A stretch of DNA of 24,406 nucleotides from DATLFI01 sp035524895 (GCA_035524895.1 DATLFI010000101.1:1-24406); one strand, 5' to 3'; shown: positions 8,083-13,984, counted from the stretch's first letter. Made by a program: numbers and translations. Notes: generated by a model from the letters alone, not told the origin.

Positions 8083-8897
8083 GCGGGACCCCGAGCACTC
8101 GCCGGCCGGAGATCCTCGAGGCCGGTGCGGCAATCGTCCGCAGCTACGACACCCCGGTCACGCTGCGCCAGCTCTTCTATCGGTTGGTCGCCGCTCTGCT
8201 CCTGCGGAACACCCGCAGCGAGTACTCGTCTCTGTCTAGTCAGACTGCACGAGCTCGGCGGGCACGCACGTTCCCGGCGCTGCTCGACCGGACCCGCAAG
8301 ATCGAGCGCTACCAGACCTTCGACGGCGCTGGGCACGCGCGGCACTGGCTCGCCAGCATCTACAGGCGCGACCGGACCGAGGGCCAGGAGTTCAATCTCT
8401 ACCTCGGCGTCGAGAAAAAGACCCTGATTGCGCAACTCGATGCCTGGTTCGGCGACCTCGGTCTGCCGATTCTCCCGTTGGGCGGCTACTCGTCGGAGCC
8501 TTTCGAGAAGGAGGTCATCGTTGACATCGAGGCCGATGGTCGCCCCGCCATCCTGATTTATGCGGGCGACTTCGACCCCAGCGGCGAGGACATCGACCGT
8601 AACTTCATCCACCAGGTTGGCCGGTTCGAGAAGGTGGTGCGCGTGGCGCTGCTGCCGGAGCAGATCGAGGAGTACAACCTGCCGCCACAGCCGGGAAAGG
8701 AAAGCGACAGTCGGAGCCAGGCGTTCACCAAGCGCCACGGACGGCTCGTCCAGGTCGAGCTCGAGGCGCTCGACCCCGAGACGCTGCGCGGGCTCTACCG
8801 GGAGGCCATCGACGCACACTTTGACTTGTCAGTGTTCGAGGATGTTCTAGCCGTCGAGGACGAGGAACGGCAAGAGCTGCTGAGGGCGGCGTCGTGA
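8079..8897 (+). CDS. Toprim protein resembling topoisomerase VI subunit A / Spo11
   Basis: A 272-residue protein. The N-terminal winged helix carries TLRQLFYRLVAALLL (residues 29-43), which matches the TopoVI-A/Spo11 context of the DNA-cleaving tyrosine; the candidate is Y34. The C-terminal Toprim domain shows LYLGVEKKTL (E112) and IYAGDFDPSGED (D164, D166), the Glu and DxD metal ligands. Such stand-alone A-like proteins occur in phages and mobile elements without a GHKL B subunit, and none is present here. The expected role is DNA nicking or cleavage, or topological control, during element replication; this is inference. It starts in the ATGA overlapping the primase-like stop and ends in a GTGA with the next gene. 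Confidence 0.75.
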   Translation: MSGTPSTRRPEILEAGAAIVRSYDTPVTLRQLFYRLVAALLLRNTRSEYSSLSSQTARARRARTFPALLDRTRKIERYQTFDGAGHARHWLASIYRRDRTEGQEFNLYLGVEKKTLIAQLDAWFGDLGLPILPLGGYSSEPFEKEVIVDIEADGRPAILIYAGDFDPSGEDIDRNFIHQVGRFEKVVRVALLPEQIEEYNLPPQPGKESDSRSQAFTKRHGRLVQVELEALDPETLRGLYREAIDAHFDLSVFEDVLAVEDEERQELLRAAS

Positions 8898-9157
8898 GCG
8901 GTCAGGCCACCATCTCCGGGACCTTGCCGGTAGAGCACCGGCTCTCGCGGCTCCGACTCGGAGCTGCCCGTCTCGACCTCGGCGCCGTGGTCGTGGAGGT
9001 GAGGCACGAGAAGGTGGTGCTCACCATCGACGTGGGCGTGACCGGCGTCACCATCGACGTGGTGCTCGACGGCGATGCCGAACGCCGGCTGCTCGCGCTG
9101 CTCGCTGGTCGAGCCGACGTTGACCTGTTCGCCGTGGCCACGGAGGCCAAGAGATGA
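8894..9157 (+). CDS. Hypothetical protein, phage-like operon
   Basis: An 87-residue protein with repeating Val/Leu/Asp strands (DLGAVVVEVRHEKVVLTIDVGVTGVTIDVVLDGD), predicted all-beta and then a short helical tail. GTG 8894 overlaps the previous stop, and its stop overlaps the next ATG at 9154. The unbroken chain of 4-nt overlaps supports a real gene. No family recognised. Confidence 0.6.
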   Translation: MSGQATISGTLPVEHRLSRLRLGAARLDLGAVVVEVRHEKVVLTIDVGVTGVTIDVVLDGDAERRLLALLAGRADVDLFAVATEAKR

Positions 9158-9432
9158 CGCTCCAGGATGCCCCAGGATCGACGATCTCCCCCGAGGGCGA
9201 CCCCAGCGTAGGGCCGGAGGCCGATCTCAAACGCGACCAGCCGCGCGCGGCTTCCCTCGGCGTTCTGGCCGATGTTGAGGCCATGCTCCTGGCTGCTGCG
9301 GCTGCGGCGAGGTGTGGCAACCGCGAAACGGCACGTCACCGGACCATGGCCGCGATCGGCCTGCTGAACGGCATGGATCGCCACCGTGCTGGTTCTGCTG
9401 CTCGCACGATCGCCGACCCTGAGGAGGACTGA
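9154..9432 (+). CDS. Hypothetical protein, phage-like operon
   Basis: A 92-residue protein with an acidic, Pro-rich N-terminus and an Ala-rich helical middle (EAMLLAAAAAARCGNRETARHRTM), ending in acidic residues. Translation is coupled to the previous gene by ATGA. The next gene starts 2 nt after its stop. I recognise no family. Confidence 0.55.
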   Translation: MTLQDAPGSTISPEGDPSVGPEADLKRDQPRAASLGVLADVEAMLLAAAAAARCGNRETARHRTMAAIGLLNGMDRHRAGSAARTIADPEED

Positions 9433-9434
9433 CT

Positions 9435-9953
9435 GTGGCCGACCCATCGAACGGCCGACCCATCGAACGTCACGAACGCCGCTGTACCGCTCGGTCGAGC
9501 CGGACCGGCTTGCCGTGCAAGCGGTGGGCGATCAAGGGCGGGAGGGTCTGCCCGGCGCATGGTGGCTCGGCTGGCCAGGTCAAGCGATCGGCACGCGAGC
9601 GGCTCCAAGCGTTGGTCGAGCCGGCGATCTCGGGTCTGCGGAAGGCGATGGAGAAAGGCGACTACCGGGACGTCGTGAAGGCCGCGCAGATCGTGCTGGA
9701 TCGCGTTGGCTGTGGTCCGTCGCAACACGTCTCGGTCGAGGCCGAGCTGCGCGTCGTGCCGATCCGGCCGGCGTCCATCGAAGAGGCGAAGAGGATGCTG
9801 TTGGAGGTCGAGCAGCGCGTCGATGCCGAGATGCTCGCGGAGGCGAAGCAGTTAGAAACGCTGCCCGCGGCCGAGCGGCTCATCGTCGAGGAGCTGCTCG
9901 TCGAGAGCGCGAGGAGCTACTTGCGCTCGAGGTGCGGCGACGGCGCCTACTGA
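9435..9953 (+). CDS. Zinc-ribbon protein resembling phage terminase small subunit-type proteins
   Basis: A 172-residue protein. The N-terminus has C17, C28, C39 and H42 in an RCTARSSRTGLPCKRWAI...VCPAHGG pattern, a compact zinc site found in many phage-encoded proteins near the packaging genes. The rest is helical and charged. GTG 9435 has GAGGAGG upstream. A perfect 16-bp tandem duplication (9437-9468) lies directly after the start codon and shifts frame between copies. No large terminase subunit, portal or capsid gene follows, so a packaging role is only suggestive; a DNA-binding regulatory role is equally possible. Confidence 0.55.
   Translation: MADPSNGRPIERHERRCTARSSRTGLPCKRWAIKGGRVCPAHGGSAGQVKRSARERLQALVEPAISGLRKAMEKGDYRDVVKAAQIVLDRVGCGPSQHVSVEAELRVVPIRPASIEEAKRMLLEVEQRVDAEMLAEAKQLETLPAAERLIVEELLVESARSYLRSRCGDGAY
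9437..9468. repeat. Perfect 16-bp tandem duplication at a 5' coding end
   Basis: GGCCGACCCATCGAAC occurs twice back to back (9437-9452, 9453-9468), starting two bases after the first base of GTG 9435. Since 16 is not a multiple of 3, copy-number change would put the GTG out of frame with the zinc-ribbon protein. Confidence 0.9.
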
Positions 9954-9962
9954 CCACCCGCG

Positions 9963-9994
9963 TGCTAGAATCCAAGGCGTTCCACATCGTGGAA
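9963..9994 (+). promoter_or_regulatory. Extended -10 promoter and palindrome ahead of the 10008 gene
   Basis: TGCTAGAAT (9963-9971 region) resembles an extended -10 element. A perfect TTCCAC-ATC-GTGGAA palindrome (9980-9994) follows, running into the AAGGAG ribosome site (9993-9998). A transcript would begin almost at the stem, which could act as an operator or a 5' mRNA-stabilising or occluding hairpin. The roles are inferred. Confidence 0.45.
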
Positions 9995-10007
9995 GGAGAC
10001 GAACAAG

Positions 10008-10307
10008 ATGAGCAGCATCAACCATCGCCAGCTAGGCCAGGCGCTAGGCCACGCGGTCGGCGCCAGCCTGCGCCCCTTGGTCGATCGCATCTCTGTGCTC
10101 GAAGGGAAGGCACCCGAGGCCGATAGCGGCTACGTGCCGGTCGACGCGCGCACGGCTCGCCGGTTCGCAAGTCACGGCAACCCGCAGCACGCCATGCGGC
10201 GGAGCGACTACGACGCGCTCCAGGCTGCCGAAGCGGCAACCGCCGGCATCGCGGACCCGCGAGCGCGCACCCTCGCCTACATCGAGCACGTCTTCGAGCA
10301 AGACTGA
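10008..10307 (+). CDS. Hypothetical protein at right end of phage-like operon
   Basis: A 99-residue protein: basic and Gly-rich start, short hydrophilic middle (Tyr-Val-Pro-Val linker), then a helical C-terminus. ATG 10008 has a strong AAGGAG 9 nt upstream, and a separate promoter-like element precedes it, so unlike earlier genes it is not translationally coupled. The opposite strand carries the run-on reading frame of the truncated Avd-like gene through this whole gene; the ribosome site and promoter support this strand as the coding one. Function unknown. Confidence 0.6.
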   Translation: MSSINHRQLGQALGHAVGASLRPLVDRISVLEGKAPEADSGYVPVDARTARRFASHGNPQHAMRRSDYDALQAAEAATAGIADPRARTLAYIEHVFEQD

Positions 10308-10664
10308 TTCGCCGTTCGCCGAGCGCCGCTTGTCGTTTCGGCGCGCCGGGTGCGGCGCTCGGTTCCGTCGCGAGGTGTTCCATGCTCCCTCGACGGCGGG
10401 CTCCTGAGTCGCCCGGCGCGCCGCCCAGGCGATACGCAGCGCGTCGAGCCGCCCTGAAGCCTCCTCGAGAGCCTCGCGCTTGTCGGCGAGCCGGTTGGCG
10501 AGCGTGAGTGCCGCCATCATCCGCAGCGCCTCGTCGAGAATCAGACGGCCGATGAGCGTGCGCTGGGCGCGCGGGAAGCGGTTGACGTGCTCGTAGAGCG
10601 CCGCGCAGAGGTCGTAGGCGCTCACCACGATCGGTGCGCCGGGATCGCGACGCCTTCCCGTCAC
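10044..10664 (-). CDS. avd: Avd-like four-helix-bundle protein of a diversity-generating retroelement, C-terminally truncated
   Basis: From GTG 10664 (GAGG just upstream), residues 10-85 read PIVVSAYDLCAALYEHVNRF, PRAQRTLIG..., ...LRMMAALTLANRLADKREAL and ...LDALRIAWAARR. This matches helices 1-3 of the bAvd accessory protein of DGRs, with its FPR-R core between helices 1 and 2 and the L-R-hh end of helix 3. Avd forms a basic pentamer that binds the DGR reverse transcriptase and template RNA. The family's fourth helix (with a GGW-type end) is absent: from about 10405 the frame runs on with no stop into the antisense of the 10008-10307 gene and stops only at 10044. The family-like portion is therefore about 10400-10664 and the rest is run-on. 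It lies directly downstream of a DGR target gene, which supports the identification. It is probably non-functional. Confidence 0.72.
   Translation of the reverse strand: MTGRRRDPGAPIVVSAYDLCAALYEHVNRFPRAQRTLIGRLILDEALRMMAALTLANRLADKREALEEASGRLDALRIAWAARRATQEPAVEGAWNTSRRNRAPHPARRNDKRRSANGESVLLEDVLDVGEGARSRVRDAGGCRFGSLERVVVAPPHGVLRVAVTCEPASRARVDRHVAAIGLGCLPFEHRDAIDQGAQAGADRVA
10319..10362. terminator. Large stem-loop between converging genes
   Basis: CCGAGCGCCGC (10319-10329) pairs with GCGGCGCTCGG (10352-10362), an 11-bp perfect stem. The 22-nt loop contains its own palindrome (CGGCGCGCCG). It starts 12 nt after the stop of the plus-strand gene, so it could terminate that transcript, although no T-run follows. 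It also sits at the point where Avd similarity ends and may mark a junction. Confidence 0.5.
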
Positions 10665-10696
10665 GGTTCCTCATCGTGCCGCATCAAGCCGGGCTC

Positions 10697-10735
10697 CCGG
10701 ACCGGCAGGGCGGCTACGCCGCTCCGCCGGCCCGG
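10697..10735. repeat. 18-bp near-perfect GC-rich hairpin just after the DGR variable region
   Basis: Minus-strand arms of 18 nt (10718-10735 and 10697-10714) flank a 3-nt centre; a G:T-type pair occurs at two positions and one A:C mismatch is present. It begins 35 nt past the stop codon of the target gene and ends before the avd start. No T-run follows, so it is not a standard terminator. In the Bordetella phage DGR a hairpin or cruciform just downstream of the variable repeat is needed for efficient homing; the position here matches, the role is inferred. Confidence 0.65.
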
Positions 10736-10769
10736 CCGAAACGCAAAGAGCCAAAGGGCCAAGGACGAC

Positions 10770-11585
10770 CTAGCGGGCACCCCGGAACCCGACGTCCGAG
10801 CCCGAGTCCGACGGCTGGAAGAAGCCACCGACCGCGAACGGCCCCGCGGCCGCGCCGTTGCCGAAGTGGCCGCCACGAAACAGGGCGCCGGGTAAATGGC
10901 TGTTCGTTTCTGCCTCGCCGAGGCCTACGCAGGAGAAATCGCCGCCATACGTAGAGCTCCAGTTGGTGCAGGCCACCGCGTTATCGCCCCAGTCCGCCAC
11001 CCACTCCCAGAGGTTGCCCACCATGTCGAAGGCGCCCCAGTCGGACACACAATTGCCCAACACGCCGGTGTTCGAAACCGCGTTGGTGCTGGTGTTACAG
11101 TTGGAGTCGTCGGGGGTGCCCGCCACCGCCATCTGCCACTCGGCGCTGGTCGGCAGGCGCTTGCCCGAGTTGGCCAGCGCCTGCTGGGACTGGAACCAGG
11201 TGATACGGCTCGACGGAGTGACGCCGGGAACCGAGCGCGCGTAGATCAGGCCGAAGCAGTCCTGGCCGTTGTTCGAGCAGGGATAGTCGTCTACGCTCAC
11301 CCCGTACTGGATACCGCCGTCGGGCCCGGACCATACCGAGGCCTCGTACTTGTCGATACACACTCCGCCCACCCGGATCATCTCGTCGGCCGGGTCGGCC
11401 GGGTTGAAACAGTTGTGGGCGGCCGTCGTCTGGATCGTTCCGTCCGGGAACCGGATCCACAGGTCCGAGAGCGAGATCTGCGCCTCCAGGGCGGCGCCCA
11501 GCAGAACCGCCGCGGCCAGCACGGCGACGGCGCCGAACGGTCGAGCCGCGATCCAGGTCCGGATTCCGTTTAAAGGTGTCTTCAA
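10770..11585 (-). CDS. Secreted FGE-sulfatase/C-type-lectin-fold protein with C-terminal variable region: DGR target
   Basis: A 271-residue protein. I chose TTG 11585 because GGGAGGA lies 5-6 nt upstream and it places a signal peptide (basic N-terminus, then AVAVLAAAVLLGAALEA, cut near residue 35) at the start; the frame continues upstream to 12068 but reads as low-complexity shadow. The mature part shows the formylglycine-generating-enzyme fold: MIRVGGVCIDKYEASVW (69-85), GKRLPTSAEWQMAVAG (141-156), DMVGNLWEWVADW (187-199), then FRGGHFGNG (236-244) and VGFRGAR at the end. The last 32 residues (237-268, DNA 10782-10877) align position by position with DGR variable repeats of the RGGSWNNN...NRNNN-GFR type. 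At many expected Asn sites G, A, V, F or D are seen. It is likely a diversified surface or secreted binding protein; the ligand is unknown. No RT or template repeat is seen in the window. Confidence 0.82.
   Translation of the reverse strand: MKTPLNGIRTWIAARPFGAVAVLAAAVLLGAALEAQISLSDLWIRFPDGTIQTTAAHNCFNPADPADEMIRVGGVCIDKYEASVWSGPDGGIQYGVSVDDYPCSNNGQDCFGLIYARSVPGVTPSSRITWFQSQQALANSGKRLPTSAEWQMAVAGTPDDSNCNTSTNAVSNTGVLGNCVSDWGAFDMVGNLWEWVADWGDNAVACTNWSSTYGGDFSCVGLGEAETNSHLPGALFRGGHFGNGAAAGPFAVGGFFQPSDSGSDVGFRGAR
10782..10877 (-). other. Candidate DGR variable region (VR)
   Basis: This C-terminal segment of the target codes for residues 237-268. Expected AAY-derived positions hold codons ending in C with varied first two bases (GGC, AAC, GGC, GCC, TTC, GTC, GGC, TTC, TTC, GAC, GGC, GAC), while RGG, the Ala pair, the Pro and GFR are kept. 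This is the pattern adenine-directed mutagenic retrohoming leaves. Without the template repeat the substitutions cannot be counted. Confidence 0.65.
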
Positions 11586-11646
11586 CGGGTCCTCCCTCGT
11601 AGGTGCGCCCCCTCGGCGGAGGGCTAGGTTGTTGGTAGAGAGTGTA

Positions 11647-11670
11647 CACTTGTCCCCGCCCGGACAAGTG
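11647..11670. promoter_or_regulatory. 9-bp inverted repeat between target gene and divergent small gene
   Basis: CACTTGTCC (11647-11655) and GGACAAGTG (11662-11670) are a perfect inverted repeat with a 6-nt GC spacer, adjoining an 8-bp GTGTACAC palindrome (11642-11649). It is upstream of the DGR target start (62 nt) and of the divergent gene at 11721. A TACACT hexamer on the minus strand could be a -10 element. It could be a shared operator; inferred. Confidence 0.4.
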
Positions 11671-11720
11671 GCCACTCCCTCTCTGGTGCGCCTCTCCTCC
11701 AACCCTCGAGGCAGCGCGCA

Positions 11721-12032
11721 ATGGTGGCGATCGCAACGGAGCGGCGGGAGCTGTGCTCTACGCTCCGCGGCCTGTTGGGCCGGCTCGCGGTCTTCCACCG
11801 CATGTGTCCCGACACGATCGCGCAGGCCGAAATCCTCGCGGGACGGTCGCCCGATGCGTCGCGCCGTGAGGACGAGCGGCACGCGCAGATAGCAGCGAAC
11901 GCTGCGGCTCGTGCGGAAGTGGCGCGAGTCCAGCAAGCGGCGGTTGTCCGGCCAGTCGCTCGCCCGCCGGTAGATCCCGACGCGCCAGGTAGCCGGTACG
12001 TCGGCCAGGCGCCGCGCAGCTCGCTCGGCTAA
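11721..12032 (+). CDS. Hypothetical small protein divergent from the DGR target
   Basis: A 103-residue frame, helical with a Leu-rich N-terminal half (LRGLLGRLAVFHRM) and an Ala/Arg-rich second half ending in a Pro-rich tail. ATG 11721 has only a weak GAGG upstream. Codon third positions are GC-rich in the first two-thirds, which favours coding. The opposite strand frame is the upstream extension of the target gene and looks like a shadow. I recognise no family. Confidence 0.4.
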   Translation: MVAIATERRELCSTLRGLLGRLAVFHRMCPDTIAQAEILAGRSPDASRREDERHAQIAANAAARAEVARVQQAAVVRPVARPPVDPDAPGSRYVGQAPRSSLG

Positions 12033-12163
12033 AGCCTCTTGGCTGGCGTTCCCCTGACCACCAATCACCGGCCCGGCGGTAGCGAACGCCTGGCGCGGTT
12101 GGGGCGGCGAGCTCGCTGGTCGCTGCGAGTCACGCCCGCGTCACTCCGGCGCGCCTTAGACGG

Positions 12164-12200
12164 TAGGCTCCAGGACTGTCCAGTCTGAGCCTTGGAGGGG
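12164..12200 (+). promoter_or_regulatory. CGGTAGGCT promoter-like element, small palindrome and ribosome site
   Basis: CGGTAGGCT (12161-12169) is identical to the -10-like segment of the 14802 gene. A GACTG-tc-CAGTC palindrome (12174-12185) follows, then a good TTGGAGG ribosome site (about 12191-12197) for ATG 12206. Promoter role is suggested by the shared 9-mer; no clear -35 is visible. Confidence 0.35.
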
Positions 12201-12205
12201 CCGCC

Positions 12206-12544
12206 ATGTCGCCGAAAGCGCGTGAATCTTCGTTGCTTCGAACGGTGGACTTCTTCGGAATGCGCCGGCCGTTCTCGAGGCGCTACCCGGTGTTGTCGCT
12301 GATCGCGATGTTCTACCGAGTTCTGGCCATAGGCGTCTTGGTCGCGGGATCGGCCTGGCTGCTCTTCGGGCTCCTGAGCGTGGAGTTCGCGCTTGTCAGG
12401 CTGATCGGCGTCGGCAAGTGGGCGATCGCCTGCGTCGGCCTCTTGGTGGTCGCCGAGGTGATTCAGCTCCTGATCGACATCGAGGAGAACACCCGGATGT
12501 CGTGGGCGGCGCGAGCCTTCGGCAGCGAAGAGCCGAGCCGGTAG
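12206..12544 (+). CDS. Small inner-membrane protein, two predicted TM helices
   Basis: A 112-residue protein. A basic cytoplasmic N-terminus is followed by two hydrophobic stretches at about 28-60 (LSLIAMFYRVLAIGVLVAG... and LLFGLLSVEF) and 70-92 (WAIACVGLLVVAEVIQLLIDI), then a charged C-terminus. GGAGG sits about 8 nt before ATG 12206. Small membrane proteins of this type are common in accessory regions; I do not recognise a specific family. Confidence 0.65.
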   Translation: MSPKARESSLLRTVDFFGMRRPFSRRYPVLSLIAMFYRVLAIGVLVAGSAWLLFGLLSVEFALVRLIGVGKWAIACVGLLVVAEVIQLLIDIEENTRMSWAARAFGSEEPSR

Positions 12545-12709
12545 GGGGCGGAGGCCGCTACGGCGCCCCAGGCTGCGCGAGGTGGCCGCCCTACCATCGG
12601 CACCCCTGGCGGTAGATCGCGGCTGAGCGAGGCGCGCGCGGCTGATTCGTGCGGCCTTGCGGGGGAAGGGAGGGGAGGCCGGAGGTTTGGCGATCTGTCC
12701 GCTCGCCCC

Positions 12710-13012
12710 TCAATCGACCTTTACGCGGTACTGAACGTCTCCACAGGCGAGCGTCTTTGGGTCAGGCCGCCCCGAACCACCGAGGGTGCCGTCGGGTCGC
12801 AGGTATTGGTGAACACCGGCGACTGCTGCGCCGTCTGCGTCTAGGTACACCACATACTGGCTCCTGGTACACTCCGGTTGCCGGGATCTCTTGGGCGCGG
12901 GGTGATTCTCCTTCTTTACGATGGCAGTAAGAGTCCCCTGTTGGGCTCGCTCCCAGTAACCGTCGGCGTTGAACTTCTCGCGCAGCCACCACGCGTCTAC
13001 CCGTTTGATCAC
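12710..13012 (-). CDS. Hypothetical protein
   Basis: A 100-residue protein. The N-terminal half is rich in Trp/Tyr/Lys (WWLREKFNADGYWERAQQG). Then a basic linker with a single Cys precedes beta-like strands (SQYVVYLDADGAAVAGVHQYLRPDGTLG). GTG 13012 is forced as the start because an in-frame TAG lies a few codons upstream. It is divergent from the 13030 gene with only 17 bp between starts, so their promoters must overlap the opposite coding region. Composition is unlike a shadow frame. Family unknown. Confidence 0.6.
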   Translation of the reverse strand: MIKRVDAWWLREKFNADGYWERAQQGTLTAIVKKENHPAPKRSRQPECTRSQYVVYLDADGAAVAGVHQYLRPDGTLGGSGRPDPKTLACGDVQYRVKVD

Positions 13013-13029
13013 GGTCGAGGGGTCTTCCT

Positions 13030-13443
13030 ATGGTTACGGAGCGTGCTGTTAGAGATGAGCTGGCGAGGCTACTGACTGGTTCTGCCAGTCTGGCGGAGCT
13101 TGACGCCTGGGTCGGAGAAAGAGCCTTGGACGTTCGGGATAGTCCCCCGGCCGCGCAGGAACTCATCTGGAGCATCGAACTCGGGATGGCCGAGTACACC
13201 TCCGGCCACCGAACGGGCGCTGAACTCCGCGGCATTCTCCGTGCTCTGCTCGACCAAGTGGCCGTGACGGTCGAACTGACCCAGGGGGCGGCGCCATGGG
13301 CACAGTCGCCTCGCACGTCGAGCCGGGTGCAAACGATCGACCTCTCCGCCGGTTACTTCGTGCCAGAGAGGCCCCGCAGCGAGAGCACTACGGCGACTCT
13401 GTGGGAGGCTGGTCGGTCGGGGGTTGCTGCTGCAGTAGCCTGA
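13030..13443 (+). CDS. Hypothetical helical protein
   Basis: A 137-residue protein. The first 80 residues are amphipathic helices (VRDELARLLTG, LAELDAWVGERALD, AAQELIWSIELGMAEYTSG, ELRGILRALLDQV); the remainder is less ordered and Ser/Thr/Ala-rich. GAGGGG lies 8 nt before ATG 13030. The pattern of short helices resembles small antirestriction or regulatory adaptor proteins, but no family is claimed. Its 3' end overlaps the convergent gene at 13388 by 56 bp. Confidence 0.55.
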   Translation: MVTERAVRDELARLLTGSASLAELDAWVGERALDVRDSPPAAQELIWSIELGMAEYTSGHRTGAELRGILRALLDQVAVTVELTQGAAPWAQSPRTSSRVQTIDLSAGYFVPERPRSESTTATLWEAGRSGVAAAVA

Positions 13444-13870
13444 AGGGAACCCCTGTTAAGCGTTCGCTTCCCTCCCATAGGACGTCTATCCAGTGAGTGC
13501 CTAGCTGGGAGGCCTCTACCATCATCCGAAGAACGAAGGTGGCGCCTTGAACGCCGCCGTCGAGCACGATCGGCCACTCTTGGCGCACGCGCACCTCTCC
13601 GGTCGGATTGCGCACTTGCAGGCCTATCGTGAATTGCCCCACCAGGTCGCCTGACTTGAGACCGATCACCGCCCAGACCTCAGCGCCGCCTTTCACTTTG
13701 GCTGGGAGCTCCTCGGGGACCCCGGCAACGTAGAAGGTATCCACGACCCGAACGAGAGTGAGCACGCCGCCTTCCTCGCGCAGGACCTTCTCGCAGACGC
13801 ACGCGAGGTAGACGAGCGGCCGGGTATTCGTGAAAGAGCGCGGAACGTCGTTCTCAGCTGGTGTCGCCAT
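13388..13870 (-). CDS. Hypothetical beta-sandwich-like protein
   Basis: A 160-residue protein. After a short N-terminus it alternates beta strands (PLVYLACVCEKVLREEGGVLTLVRVVDTFYV, AEVWAVIGLKSGDLVGQFTIGLQVR, VRVRQEWPIVLDGGVQGATFVLRMMVEA) and ends in a Gln/Pro-rich tail. The strand pattern and opening (LACVCEKV...GVLTLVRVVDTF) recall small cytoplasmic beta-sandwich proteins of unknown function found across accessory genomes. It has two N-terminal Cys (about 24, 26). It precedes and is separate from the 13985-14631 pair on the same strand. Confidence that it is a gene is good, function unknown. Confidence 0.65.
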   Translation of the reverse strand: MATPAENDVPRSFTNTRPLVYLACVCEKVLREEGGVLTLVRVVDTFYVAGVPEELPAKVKGGAEVWAVIGLKSGDLVGQFTIGLQVRNPTGEVRVRQEWPIVLDGGVQGATFVLRMMVEASQLGTHWIDVLWEGSERLTGVPFRLLQQQPPTDQPPTESP

Positions 13871-13938
13871 GGCCTGCTGAGGCTAGCGCGTACCTCTCGA
13901 AATACGAAGGGTCGGGGCGAATGGTCGCCTGACGCAGC

Positions 13939-13973
13939 GAGGCCCCGGCCACCACAGGGGCGACCGGGGCCTC
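13939..13973 (-). terminator. 10-bp stem-loop after the 13985 gene
   Basis: GAGGCCCCGG (13939-13948) and CCGGGGCCTC (13964-13973) form a perfect stem with a 15-nt loop, 12 nt past the stop of the minus-strand pair. No T-run follows, so terminator function is likely but not certain. Confidence 0.5.
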
Positions 13974-13984
13974 GAGGGTGCGGC

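Noticed and set aside
6210..10307. DGR reverse transcriptase hidden in the phage-like operon
   Set aside because: No YxDD-type motif or RT blocks in any reading frame seen; the operon is on the opposite strand.
10697..10735. Hairpin as an ordinary intrinsic terminator
   Set aside because: No T-run on either strand, and it sits between two genes of the same strand at the DGR hairpin position.
11586..12068. Upstream extension of the DGR target reading frame
   Set aside because: Low-complexity, Arg-rich; TTG 11585 has a good ribosome site and signal peptide.
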